From: Bradyrhizobium sp. B124
GTDB taxonomy: Bacteria; Pseudomonadota; Alphaproteobacteria; Rhizobiales; Xanthobacteraceae
DNA: 64,000 bases
Direction of reading: 5' to 3'
NCBI RefSeq assembly: GCF_038967635.1
Contig: NZ_CP152413.1
Span: forward strand, 3,410,001 to 3,474,000
Shown here: in pieces, positions 53,024 through 61,586 of the stretch
Layout of the letters: every line of letters starts with the position of its first letter
Numbering within the stretch: the stretch's first letter is position 1
Made by a program: the position numbers and the translations under genes
Notes under the pieces: generated by a model
The model's database searches: none
What the model was told of the DNA's origin: nothing
The model's input: only the letters and a program-made list of their open reading frames with translations

Positions 53024-53839
53024 TCAGGCCGCGGCAGCGGTGCCGAGCGCCGGAGCAGTTGCGCCGTCGGGCGCGGGCATCGGGGCCGCGCCCATGACGT
53101 CATTGGCCTCGAGGTCGTAGAGCTCGCGGGCAATATGGTCGGTGAGCGCCGCGGGGGCGCCGTCGAACACCACGCGCCCCGCCGCCATGCCGATCAGGCG
53201 GTCGCAATAGCTTCGCGCCAAGTCGAGGGAGTGCAGGTTGCAGAGCACCGTGATGCCGAAATGCTTGTTGATGCGCAGCAGCGCGTCCATCACGATCTTG
53301 GTGTTGCGCGGATCGAGCGAGGCGATCGGCTCGTCGGCAAGAATGATGTCGGGTTCCTGCACCAGCGCGCGGGCAATCGCGACCCGCTGCTGCTGGCCGC
53401 CGGAGAGCTGATCGGCGCGCTGCGCCGCGAGCTGGGCGATGTCGAACTGCTCGAGCGCGGACAGCGCGAGCGCCCTGTCCTGCTCCGGCCAGACCTGCGC
53501 CAGCGAACGCCAGGACGGGATCTGGGCGAGCCGGCCCATCAGAACGTTGGTCAGCACATCGAGGCGGCCGACGAGATTGAATTGCTGGAAGATCATCGCC
53601 GAGCGCGCCCGCCACTGCCGCAGCGCCTTGCCGCGCAGCGCGGTCACGTCAGTGCCTTCGAACAGGATACGGCCGGAGGTCGGATCGGCGAGACGGTTGA
53701 TCATCCGCAGCAGCGTCGACTTGCCGGCACCGGAGCGGCCGATCACGCCGACAAAGCTGCCCGGCGCGATCGAAAAGGATGCGTTATCGACTGCGGCTTT
53801 TGTGCCGAACCGGCACGTCAAACCTTCCACCACCAGCAT
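53024..53839 (-). CDS. phnC: phosphonate ABC transporter ATP-binding protein
   Basis: A 271-residue ABC ATPase: Walker [10 protein letters not shown], the signature [15 protein letters not shown] and Walker [12 protein letters not shown]. First gene of phnCDE1E2. ATG 53839 has GGAG six bases upstream; a TTG at 53851 also opens the frame. A Pho-box-like element lies about 50 bp upstream. Confidence 0.94.
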   Translation of the reverse strand: MLVVEGLTCRFGTKAAVDNASFSIAPGSFVGVIGRSGAGKSTLLRMINRLADPTSGRILFEGTDVTALRGKALRQWRARSAMIFQQFNLVGRLDVLTNVLMGRLAQIPSWRSLAQVWPEQDRALALSALEQFDIAQLAAQRADQLSGGQQQRVAIARALVQEPDIILADEPIASLDPRNTKIVMDALLRINKHFGITVLCNLHSLDLARSYCDRLIGMAAGRVVFDGAPAALTDHIARELYDLEANDVMGAAPMPAPDGATAPALGTAAAA

Positions 53840-53885
53840 GCAATGCTCCAACCGCGTCGCGTTGGGCCATCGCTATCCCCGGTGC

Positions 53886-53903
53886 TTGACAGTTATGTGA
53901 CGT
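53886..53903 (-). promoter_or_regulatory. Pho box upstream of phnC
   Basis: On the minus strand 53903-53886 reads ACGTCACATAACTGTCAA, 13 of 18 matches to the PhoB consensus, with GTCA half-sites 11 bp apart. A GATAGC follows eight bases later and could be the -10. Confidence 0.65.
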
Positions 53904-53952
53904 GGCGTTGCAGTGCGGCGATCGTCCACACCCCTTCCCTGCCGTTCGTTTG

Positions 53953-53983
53953 ACGTCATCGCAACGTCATGATGTTGTCATCA
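53953..53983 (+). promoter_or_regulatory. three-repeat Pho box upstream of the acetyltransferase operon
   Basis: GTCAT occurs at 53955, 53966 and 53977, that is three direct repeats at exact 11-bp steps, as in tandem PhoB half-sites. It lies about 70 bp upstream of the divergent + strand gene 54050-54715. Confidence 0.65.
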
Positions 53984-54049
53984 AGCATCCTGATGACGAG
54001 CCCGCATCTCCCCGGAAGCCAAAGATTTACAAGATTTGCGGAGGCCCTG

Positions 54050-54715
54050 ATGGCCGGAAAAACACTCTCGGTTGTGCCGACGATCGACCCGACTGCGTCG
54101 GTGCGCGAGAGCAAGCTCGGCAAATATACCGAGGTCGGCGCGCGCACCATCCTGCTTGAAGTCAGCATGGACGACTATTCCTACGTCGTGAACGACAGCC
54201 AGATCACCTACACCTCGATCGGCAAGTTCTGCTCGATCGCGGCGATGACCCGCATCAATCCCGGCAACCACCCGATGCATCGCGCGACGCAGGCACATTT
54301 CACCTACCGCGCCAGCGCCTATTTTCCCGGTGAGAGCGACGACACCGATTTCTTCAACTGGCGACGTGCGCATCACGTGCATATCGGCCATGACGTCTGG
54401 ATCGGTCATGGCGCGATCCTGCTGCCGGGCCGGAACGTCGGAACCGGCGCTGTCGTCGCTGCAGGCGCGATCGTGACCAAGGATGTGCCCGCCTACACCA
54501 TCGTTGCCGGTAATCCGGCGCGGCCGGTGAAGCGGCGCTTCTCCGAGACAGCAGCGGATCGCCTGACAGCGCTCGCGTGGTGGGACTGGGATCACGAAAC
54601 ACTTCGTCGTGTCCTGCCCGACTTCCGCAAACTCGTGGTCGAGGAATTCCTCGACAAGTATGAGGCCGAGGCCGTATCCCAATCACAGAGCAAGCAATGG
54701 AGCGCCGTAAGGTGA
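54050..54715 (+). CDS. phosphonate-associated hexapeptide-repeat acyltransferase
   Basis: A 221-residue left-handed beta-helix protein (repeats [55 protein letters not shown]) of the family of phosphonate-linked hexapeptide transferases similar to chloramphenicol/serine acetyltransferases. GCGGAGG precedes ATG 54050. It leads the + strand operon with a second PhnM and DUF1045, and overlaps the next gene by 19 bases. It may acetylate an aminoalkylphosphonate, replacing PhnO; this is an inference. Confidence 0.9.
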   Translation: MAGKTLSVVPTIDPTASVRESKLGKYTEVGARTILLEVSMDDYSYVVNDSQITYTSIGKFCSIAAMTRINPGNHPMHRATQAHFTYRASAYFPGESDDTDFFNWRRAHHVHIGHDVWIGHGAILLPGRNVGTGAVVAAGAIVTKDVPAYTIVAGNPARPVKRRFSETAADRLTALAWWDWDHETLRRVLPDFRKLVVEEFLDKYEAEAVSQSQSKQWSAVR

Positions 54716-55884
54716 CGGACATTTTCATTGAAGGCGGACGCACGCTGGTTGACGGTGCGTTGGTCGAGACCTCGCTGCGCACTACCGGCCGCGACATCGG
54801 CGCACTCGACGCCGAACAGGGCCGCGCCGCGCTCCACATCAATGCCGGCGGCCTCTTGGTGCTGCCCGGCATCATCGATCTGCACGGCGATGCGTTCGAG
54901 CGGCAGATGATGCCGCGCCCCGGCGTCGACTTCCCGACCGACGTGGCGCTGATCGACAGCGACCGGCAGGCGATCGCCAACGGCATCACCACCGTGTTCC
55001 ATGGCACGACCTGGTCCTGGGAGCCTGGCCTGCGCAGTGCGGAGAATGCACGCAAGCTGCTCGACGCGATCGAGGCGCTGCGGCCGCAGCTCGCCGCCGA
55101 TACACGCTTCCACCTGCGTCACGAGACCCACAATCTCGAGGCCGAGGCCGAGATCATTCAATGGCTCAGCGAAGGCCGCATCGATCTGTTCGCCTTCAAC
55201 GACCACAGCAACGTCAAGCCGAAGAAGCGCAACCAGCTCGCCGAACGCACCGGGCTCTCCATCGAAGCCGTCAACGACATGCTCGATCGGATCGTGGCGC
55301 GCCGTCCCGAGGTACCCGCCTCGATCGCGCGACTGGCGGCCGCTGCGCGCGCGGCGAACATTCGGATGCTCTCGCATGACGACAACAGCCCGGCGATGCG
55401 CCAGGAGTTTCGCGCGCTCGGCGCCACGATCGCTGAATTCCCGGTCAATGAGGAGACCGCGCGCGACGCCGCCGCCGCCGGCGACTTCATCATATTCGGC
55501 GCGCCCAATGTGGTGCGCGGCGGCAGCCACACCGGCTGGACCAAGGCATCCGACATGATCGCACAGGGCCTCTGCGCGGTGCTGGCGTCGGACTACTATT
55601 ATCCGGCGCAGCTGCTCGCCGCGTTCCGCCTCGCCGCCGACGGCATCCTGCCGCTTGCGAAGGCCTGGGACCTGATCTCGTCGGCACCGGCACGCGCGGC
55701 AGGGCTTGCCGATCGCGGCGTGATCGCCGGCGGCCGCCGCGCCGACATCATCGTCGTCGACGACAAGGTGCCGCTGCGGCCGCGCATCGTCGCCGTGATA
55801 TCAGCCGGACGGCTGGTACATCTGGCAGACGCGAGCTGCCTTGTTCATTCGCTCGCACCGCGCAAGACAGTTGCGGCAGCATAG
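54697..55884 (+). CDS. PhnM-like amidohydrolase (second copy)
   Basis: A 395-residue amidohydrolase related to PhnM but clearly diverged from the copy at 43461-44615. The metal motif is [10 protein letters not shown] (His63, Asp65) in place of HTDHLE, and NDHSNVK replaces [17 protein letters not shown] and [14 protein letters not shown] are kept. It overlaps the preceding gene by 19 bases and precedes the DUF1045 gene by 20 bp. It may hydrolyse the triphosphate in a second phosphonate branch or act on another ribose phosphonate. Activity is unproven. Confidence 0.9.
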   Translation: MERRKVTDIFIEGGRTLVDGALVETSLRTTGRDIGALDAEQGRAALHINAGGLLVLPGIIDLHGDAFERQMMPRPGVDFPTDVALIDSDRQAIANGITTVFHGTTWSWEPGLRSAENARKLLDAIEALRPQLAADTRFHLRHETHNLEAEAEIIQWLSEGRIDLFAFNDHSNVKPKKRNQLAERTGLSIEAVNDMLDRIVARRPEVPASIARLAAAARAANIRMLSHDDNSPAMRQEFRALGATIAEFPVNEETARDAAAAGDFIIFGAPNVVRGGSHTGWTKASDMIAQGLCAVLASDYYYPAQLLAAFRLAADGILPLAKAWDLISSAPARAAGLADRGVIAGGRRADIIVVDDKVPLRPRIVAVISAGRLVHLADASCLVHSLAPRKTVAAA

Positions 55885-55904
55885 TCAGGACCTGTTCTGC
55901 CGCC

Positions 55905-56594
55905 ATGGCCAACACTCCGCGCTACGCGATCTATTATGCGCCGTCACCCGACAGCGTCCTGCACCGCTTCGGTTCGACACTGCTCGGCTACGATGCCGTG
56001 TCGGGCGACGACCTGCCATTTCCCGATGGCGTCGCGCCCGACTGGCGCGAGGTGACGGAGGACCCGCGCAAATACGGTTTTCACGCCACGCTGAAGGCAC
56101 CGACCGCGCTCGCTGACGGCAAGAGCGAGTCCGAGCTGATCGACGCCTGCGCCGCCTTCGCCGGCCGCGCGCGGCGCATTCCGGTGATCACACCTGTTGT
56201 CGATGCCATCAGCGGCTTCATCGCCGTGATTCCGGCTAGCCGCTCGGATGAGCTGCAACAGCTCGCCGCCGATTGCGTCACCGAGTTCGACGCGTTCCGT
56301 GCGCCGCTGACGCCGGACGATCGCGCGCGGCGCAAGCCCGAACGGCTCACGGAGCGGCAGCGCGACTATCTCGATCGCTGGGGCTATCCTTATGTCATGG
56401 AGGAATTCCGCTTCCACATGACGCTGACCGGACGGCTGAGCGACGAGCGGCGCGGCCCGATCGTGGCGCGGCTGCGCGAGCGGTTCGCGGCGATCGAGCT
56501 TGCGCGGCTGGCGATCGACCGCATCGCGCTGTTCAGGCAAGCGGATCCAGCTTCTCGCTTCCGCATCATCCGCAGCTGGCCGTTGCGAGCGTAA
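55905..56594 (+). CDS. DUF1045 phosphonate-associated 2H-phosphoesterase
   Basis: A 229-residue protein of the DUF1045 family, found next to phn genes. Two H-x-T motifs, HAT at 60-62 (GFHATLKAP) and HMT at 171-173 (FRFHMTLTG), are the signature of 2H phosphoesterases, which open cyclic phosphates. This fits hydrolysis of the 5-phosphoribosyl 1,2-cyclic phosphate made by PhnJ, the step done by PhnP in E. coli, and PhnP is absent here. The link is an inference from motif, position and missing gene. Cytoplasmic. Confidence 0.9.
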   Translation: MANTPRYAIYYAPSPDSVLHRFGSTLLGYDAVSGDDLPFPDGVAPDWREVTEDPRKYGFHATLKAPTALADGKSESELIDACAAFAGRARRIPVITPVVDAISGFIAVIPASRSDELQQLAADCVTEFDAFRAPLTPDDRARRKPERLTERQRDYLDRWGYPYVMEEFRFHMTLTGRLSDERRGPIVARLRERFAAIELARLAIDRIALFRQADPASRFRIIRSWPLRA

Positions 56595-56603
56595 CGGCGG
56601 ACG

Positions 56604-57617
56604 CTACTCGTCCACCCGGGTGCGGGCGATGATCTCGGCGGCGCCCTTCGCGAGCAGCTCCATCCCGACGGCGCGGCCGAGCTCGCGCGGCCGGTCCGCC
56701 GGTCCGCGCCGCGTCACCTCGATGAAGCCGGCACCGGCCTCGTCGAGCACCGAGGCGCGCAGCGTCATCTCGTTTCCAGCGAGCGTGGCGTGGCCGGCGA
56801 TCGGCGAATTGCAATGGCCGTTGAGCACCCACAGCACCTCGCGCTCGGCCTCAGCTGCAAGCCGCGACGGCGCATCGTCGATCCCGGCAAGCCGCGCACG
56901 CGTCGCCCAGTCGGTCGCGACGCATTCGACCGCGACGATGCCCTGGCCGACCGCCGGCAGCATCTCGTCGACGGAGAAATCATGCGCGATGCGCGCGGTC
57001 ATGCCGATGCGCTCGAGGCCGGAGCGCGCCATCACCAGTGCATCCGCCGGCCCCACCTCGCCGCCATCGGGCAGCCGCTGCTTGGCGCCGCGATCGAGTT
57101 TTGCAATTCGCGTGTCGGCGGCACCGCGGAAATGAATGACCGTCGCCTCCGGAAACAGCCTCCGCAGATAGGCGGCACGGCGCACGGCATTGGTGCCGAT
57201 CATGAAGCCCTTGCCGCGCGAGGCGCGAAACGCATCCAGCGTCAGGCCCGGCCGCAACACCAAGCTGTCATTGGCCGCATCGCGCGCCAGCATCGCGGCG
57301 AGGACGAGACCCGGCGTCTCCTCGTTGCCCGGCACGTCCTTCAGCGAATGCATCGCCGCCTGCAGCGTGCCGGCACGCATGGCTTCCCGGATCTCGGCGA
57401 CGAAGGCGCCGCCCTTGCCGCCGTGACGCAACAGCTTGCTGGTCTGGTCCTGGTCGCCGCGGGTCTCGAACTTGACGATCTCGACGGCAAGGTCGCCCGC
57501 CGAGGCGCGCAGCAGCCGCGCGACCTCGTCCGTCTGCGCGAGCGCCATCGCGCTCTTGCGCGTCCCTATCCGCAAAACCTGTCCCGACACGAAAGCTCCG
57601 CTGCGCGTGATCATCAA
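56604..57617 (-). CDS. hemC: hydroxymethylbilane synthase-like protein (non-canonical HemC)
   Basis: A 337-residue HemC-type porphobilinogen deaminase. Kept features are GTRKSAMALAQ, HSLKDVP (catalytic Asp94), a cofactor-binding Cys269 in NGHCNSPIAGHA, and LPAVGQGIVAVEC. Deviations are GTNAVRRA for GTSSLRRQ and RGAADTR for the RGNVxTR substrate site. HemC makes hydroxymethylbilane for tetrapyrroles. This version is probably a paralogue or a divergent enzyme rather than the main HemC. It follows pncA by 62 bp in the same direction. Confidence 0.8.
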   Translation of the reverse strand: MMITRSGAFVSGQVLRIGTRKSAMALAQTDEVARLLRASAGDLAVEIVKFETRGDQDQTSKLLRHGGKGGAFVAEIREAMRAGTLQAAMHSLKDVPGNEETPGLVLAAMLARDAANDSLVLRPGLTLDAFRASRGKGFMIGTNAVRRAAYLRRLFPEATVIHFRGAADTRIAKLDRGAKQRLPDGGEVGPADALVMARSGLERIGMTARIAHDFSVDEMLPAVGQGIVAVECVATDWATRARLAGIDDAPSRLAAEAEREVLWVLNGHCNSPIAGHATLAGNEMTLRASVLDEAGAGFIEVTRRGPADRPRELGRAVGMELLAKGAAEIIARTRVDE

Positions 57618-57679
57618 CGGCTGGGGATTAGAACAAAAGGCCAGTCAAAACAATGGTTTTTGCCCCGGCCCGGCCACGC

Positions 57680-58300
57680 TCAGGGAATCTCCTCAACGAG
57701 CGCCACGCCGGCCTCGCGCATCGCCGCGGTGGCGGCAGCAAGCGAACCGCCGAGATCGATGGCGCGGCAGCCCGGCAGCACGACCGCGGTCTCGAAGCCG
57801 AGCCGCCGCGCATCGAGCGCCGAATACTGCACGCAAAAATCAGTGGCGAGCCCGGCCATCACGACGCGCCTGAGGCCGCGCTCGCGCAGATAGCCGGCGA
57901 GCCCGGTCGGCGTTATCAGGTCGTTCTCGAAGAACGCCGAATAGGAATCGATCGCGGCCCGGAACCCCTTGCGGATCACGAGCTCGGCCCGCTCGGTTGC
58001 GAGCTCGGGATGAAACGCGGCGCCCGCGGTGCCCTGGATGCAATGATCCGGCCACAACGTCTGCGGCCCATAGGCCATGGTGATCGAGGAGAACGGCGCG
58101 GCGCCCGGATGCGAGGTCGCAAACGAGCTGTGGCCGGCCGGATGCCAGTCCTGGGTCAGCACGACATGGTCGAAGCGCGCCGCGAGCCGGTTGACCACCG
58201 GCACCACGGCGTCGCCGTCGGCGACCGCCAGCGCGCCGCCGGGGCAGAAATCGTTCTGCACGTCGATGATCAGGAAGAGATCGTCGGGCCCGATCTTCAT
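57680..58300 (-). CDS. pncA: nicotinamidase
   Basis: A 206-residue isochorismatase-fold nicotinamidase/pyrazinamidase that converts nicotinamide to nicotinate for NAD salvage. Motifs are VDVQNDFCPGGALAV, TQDWHPAGHSSFA (metal ligands), and the catalytic cysteine in LATDFCVQYSALDA. The ATG 58300 overlaps the stop of the preceding nadX gene (TGATG); a GTG one codon earlier is also possible. Cytoplasmic. Confidence 0.94.
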   Translation of the reverse strand: MKIGPDDLFLIIDVQNDFCPGGALAVADGDAVVPVVNRLAARFDHVVLTQDWHPAGHSSFATSHPGAAPFSSITMAYGPQTLWPDHCIQGTAGAAFHPELATERAELVIRKGFRAAIDSYSAFFENDLITPTGLAGYLRERGLRRVVMAGLATDFCVQYSALDARRLGFETAVVLPGCRAIDLGGSLAAATAAMREAGVALVEEIP

Positions 58301-59121
58301 CACGTCCCGATCCGCAACGACGCGCGCAGCTTGCGCAGGCAGGCGACCACCGATAGCGCGGTGATGCGGCCGGTCTTCGGATTCTCCGAGGGGATGTTCT
58401 CGATCATCATCGAGAACCGCGCGGAATCGGAATCGACCTCGATCCGATGGGTGTTGCGCGTCACCGTCGGATCAGCCCAGATCTCGACCCTTGTGCGATC
58501 GGGGCCGATGCCAGCGAGCGACAGCGCCACCGCGACGTTGAGATTGGCCGGAAAGCCCTTTGCCGCGTCGCGCGCGCTGCCCTCGAAGATCCGCAGCGGC
58601 TCGGTGATGCCCTCGATCCGGATGTTGTTCTCGACCAGATGCGGCGCGCCGATGAGGCCCGCGACCGGCTTCCGCGTCACCAGCTTCGCCGAATGGATGG
58701 TCCCGACCGCGGCCGCGGTGACGGCATCGAGCCCGATCAGCGCGCCGGTCGGCACGATGATCTGGCCGCCATGCGCCTTCGCGAGGTCGACCAGGTCCTC
58801 ATTCTGCAACAGCGCACCGACGCTGAGCACGATCGCGGTCTTGCCGCGCGCGACCACCGGCGCCACGATCGAGCGCACCAGCTTGCTCGGCGCGCACTCG
58901 ACCACGATGTCGGCGACCTCAGCCAGCTCATCGATCGGCAGCAGCTTCGGCGCAGACTTGAGCCCTTCGACCCAGCCGCGGTGCTTGTCCGGACTGTTCG
59001 CTGACACCGCAACCAGCGTCAGGCCCTCGATGCCCTGATCGAGCGCCTTGACGACGTCGGTGCCGATCGCGCCGAGGCCTGCGACCGCAACACGTGTCTT
59101 TGTCTTGCTGTCAGCCATCAT
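58300..59121 (-). CDS. nadX: aspartate dehydrogenase
   Basis: A 273-residue NAD(P)-dependent L-aspartate dehydrogenase family protein (VAVAGLGAIGTDVVKAL Rossmann loop; VVECAPSKLV; AAAVGTIHSAKLVTRK). It would make iminoaspartate, a precursor of quinolinate, which couples well with the adjacent nicotinamidase in NAD metabolism. Its ATG 59121 overlaps the M20 peptidase stop (ATGA). Family knowledge: NadX replaces aspartate oxidase in some bacteria; without nadA/nadC here, a catabolic or detoxifying role is also possible. Confidence 0.88.
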   Translation of the reverse strand: MMADSKTKTRVAVAGLGAIGTDVVKALDQGIEGLTLVAVSANSPDKHRGWVEGLKSAPKLLPIDELAEVADIVVECAPSKLVRSIVAPVVARGKTAIVLSVGALLQNEDLVDLAKAHGGQIIVPTGALIGLDAVTAAAVGTIHSAKLVTRKPVAGLIGAPHLVENNIRIEGITEPLRIFEGSARDAAKGFPANLNVAVALSLAGIGPDRTRVEIWADPTVTRNTHRIEVDSDSARFSMMIENIPSENPKTGRITALSVVACLRKLRASLRIGT

Positions 59122-60536
59122 TTCCCGCCGGCGAGCATCTTGACCAGGCGATAGAGATACTCCTCGCCCTCGTAGAACGATTTGACGAGCACGCGCTCGT
59201 CCTTGCCGTGAGCCCGGTTGTCATCGACATCGGATCCCAGCCCGGAATGGCCGTAGGTCGGAATTCCGGCATTGCGCAGATAGCTGCCGTCGGTGGCACC
59301 GGTGCTCATCACGGGAACGATTTCGGCATTCGGCCAGAACTCCTTCGACAGCTTCTCGACCGATCCCATGATCTCTTCGTTCAAGGGTGACGGCGGGCTC
59401 AACACGGCTTTGCCGGTCGGGGTCACCTCGATCTGCTTGTCGGCGAGCACGCGCTCGATCGTCGCCTGAACGCCTTCGACCGGCTCGCCGGGCAGGATCC
59501 GGCAGTTCACCTTGGCGGTTGCCAGCTGTGGCAGCGCATTGATGGCGTGGCCGCCCTCCAGCATGGTCGCGACGCAGGTGGTGCGGAGCTGCGCATTGTA
59601 GCCGGGATTCTCCGACAATCGCGCCAGCGCCGCCGGATCGGGCTGCGGCGCCAAAATGGCCTTGATATCGTCGGCATGCGACTTGTCGACCTCGGCGGTC
59701 TTGGTGAAATAGATCCGCGTGGTCTCGTTGAGATTCATCGGGAAGTCGTATTTGGAGAGCCGCACCAGGCCCTCGGCGAGCCGATAGATCGCATTGTCCT
59801 TGCGCGGCAGCGAGCTATGGCCACCGCGATCCTTCACGGTGAGCAGGTAGCCGATCGAGACCTTCTCGCTGGTCTGCACGCTGTTGCGGATCGCCTTGCC
59901 GTTCTTCAGGCCGACGCCGCCGCCTTCGTTGAGCGCGAACTCGGCGTCGATCAGGTCGCGGTGGTTCTTGATCAGCCACTGCATGCCGAGACCGTTGGAA
60001 TCGAGGATCTCCTCGTCGGTCTCGAGCGCGACGATGATGTCACGATCGGGCTTGTAGCCCTCCTTCTTGTAGCGGATCAGATTGGTGATGAAGGCCGACG
60101 CCATGTATTTGTCGTCGCCCGAGCCGCGGCCGTAGAAATAGCCGTCCTGCTCGGTGAGCTTGAACGGATCGACCGACCAATCCTCGCGGTTGGCGGGCAC
60201 GACGTCGATATGGGCGACCAGCAGGATCGGCTTGCGCGCGCCGGAGCCGCGCAGCCGCGCCACCAGATTGCCCTTGTGCGGTGCCGGCGAGAACACATGC
60301 ACGTCGCCCTCGGGGAAGCCCGCCGCGCGGAGCCGCGCGCCCATCGCCTCCGCCGCCTTCTGCGTATCGCCGGTCGCGGTGGTCGTGTTGATCTCGACCA
60401 GCTCCTGGTAGATGCCGCGAGCAAATTGCTGCTGCTCGGTCAGTCCCTGCGCGCTCGCGCCGGACGCGAGCAGGACCGGAACGAACGCTGCCGCGAGTTG
60501 CAGCGATCGAACCATGTTTCGGGCGTTGTGCGACAT
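59118..60536 (-). CDS. exported M20 family metallopeptidase
   Basis: A 472-residue M20/M25/M40 hydrolase with a Sec signal (LQLAAAFVPVLLASGASAQG). The metal ligands are ILLVAHIDVVPANRE, GRGSGDDKYMA, ALETDEEI and the C-terminal YGHSGLGSDVDDN; a dimerisation domain (VKDRGGHSSLPRKDNAIY) lies between them. It removes an amide or peptide group in the periplasm; the exact substrate is unknown. ATG 60536 is preferred to 60620 because it opens the signal peptide. It is coupled to nadX and pncA by overlapping stop/start codons. Confidence 0.9.
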   Translation of the reverse strand: MSHNARNMVRSLQLAAAFVPVLLASGASAQGLTEQQQFARGIYQELVEINTTTATGDTQKAAEAMGARLRAAGFPEGDVHVFSPAPHKGNLVARLRGSGARKPILLVAHIDVVPANREDWSVDPFKLTEQDGYFYGRGSGDDKYMASAFITNLIRYKKEGYKPDRDIIVALETDEEILDSNGLGMQWLIKNHRDLIDAEFALNEGGGVGLKNGKAIRNSVQTSEKVSIGYLLTVKDRGGHSSLPRKDNAIYRLAEGLVRLSKYDFPMNLNETTRIYFTKTAEVDKSHADDIKAILAPQPDPAALARLSENPGYNAQLRTTCVATMLEGGHAINALPQLATAKVNCRILPGEPVEGVQATIERVLADKQIEVTPTGKAVLSPPSPLNEEIMGSVEKLSKEFWPNAEIVPVMSTGATDGSYLRNAGIPTYGHSGLGSDVDDNRAHGKDERVLVKSFYEGEEYLYRLVKMLAGGK

Positions 60537-60666
60537 CGTGCTCTCCCGGAATTCCACCACCTGATTGGAGATGAATTCAGACAGGCGGCACGCGCTTTGG
60601 CAAGACGGCGAGCCCTTCAATTTCCGCGCGCATGCTCCGCGCTTTCGCGCCGGCTATTTGGAGTCC

Positions 60667-61155
60667 TTATTTGGTGTCCTTGGCCGCAATCACCTCGATC
60701 TCGACCAGGAAGCCGGGATTGGCGAGCGCGGCGACGCCGACCACCGAGCGCGCCGGCAGGTTCGGCTGGCTGCCGCCGAAGAACTGGGTGTAGCCCTCCA
60801 TGAAGGCCTTGAAGTCCATCGGCGCAGCCGTGCTGTGCACCAGGAACACCTGCATCTTGACGACGTCGCCCATGCCAAGCCCCTGGCCTTCCAGAATGGC
60901 CTTGATGCGGTTGAACACGCCGACGGTCTGGGTCTTGGTGTCGCCATAGGCCTGCGGGCTCGACGGATCGGCATCCTTGTTGGCGACCGGCGGCACCTGG
61001 CCGCTGACATAGACCGTCGTGGTGTTGCCGGTGACCGTCACCGCCTGCGCGATCGGGAAGGTCGAGTTGGGAATCGGATGCCTGACCACGTCAGCCGAGG
61101 CAGCGGTCGCCATCACCGACAGCGCGGCGCCCAGTGCGATACCGATGAATTTCAT
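60667..61155 (-). CDS. exported RidA-family protein
   Basis: A 162-residue Rid/YjgF protein with a Sec signal (MKFIGIALGAALSVMATAAS, cleavage near ASA/DV), unusual for this mostly cytoplasmic family. The signature PARSVVGVAAL carries the catalytic Arg136, with VEIEVIAA after it. RidA proteins hydrolyse reactive enamines and imines released by amine-processing enzymes. Here it follows a cytochrome and a flavin amine oxidase, so it probably quenches the imine products in the periplasm. GGAGAAGAG precedes ATG 61155. Confidence 0.9.
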   Translation of the reverse strand: MKFIGIALGAALSVMATAASADVVRHPIPNSTFPIAQAVTVTGNTTTVYVSGQVPPVANKDADPSSPQAYGDTKTQTVGVFNRIKAILEGQGLGMGDVVKMQVFLVHSTAAPMDFKAFMEGYTQFFGGSQPNLPARSVVGVAALANPGFLVEIEVIAAKDTK

Positions 61156-61175
61156 CGAACTCTTCTCCAAAGTGG

Positions 61176-61586
61176 TTAGCGGCGGGCGTCCTGGACATCC
61201 TTGGTCGTCACCGCGTCCTGATAGGTGTTGCCGAAGTGCGTCCGCAGATAGTTCACAACAGCGGCGACCTGACCATCGGTCATCATGTCGCCGAACGCCG
61301 GCATGCCGCGGCGGCCGTTGACGACAAGGTAGATCGGATAGCTGCCGGTTTCGAGATTCTTGTTGCCGGCGAGCGAGGGATAGGTGCCGGCGCCGCTTGC
61401 GCCCGTCGCATCCGGCATGTGGCAGCCCTGGCAGACATTGCCGAACAGCTCCTCGCCGGTCATCTCCACGAAACGGTAGCCGGAAGAGAAGGTGCGCTTG
61501 GTCACCCCGCTGTCCTGCCCGAGGGCTGCAGTCGCCGACAGCAGTGCCAGCGCAGCGACAACCGATGTTCCTGTCCGCACCATCAT
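61176..61586 (-). CDS. c-type cytochrome
   Basis: A 136-residue exported cytochrome c. A signal (VVAALALLSATAALG) precedes heme site CQGCH at residues 52-56; the axial methionine is probably in GMPAFGDMM, near residue 94. It would take electrons from the flavin amine oxidase upstream. Its ATG 61586 overlaps that gene's stop (ATGA). It converts the module from an oxidase to a dehydrogenase if the flavin is reoxidised by heme rather than oxygen. Confidence 0.88.
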   Translation of the reverse strand: MMVRTGTSVVAALALLSATAALGQDSGVTKRTFSSGYRFVEMTGEELFGNVCQGCHMPDATGASGAGTYPSLAGNKNLETGSYPIYLVVNGRRGMPAFGDMMTDGQVAAVVNYLRTHFGNTYQDAVTTKDVQDARR

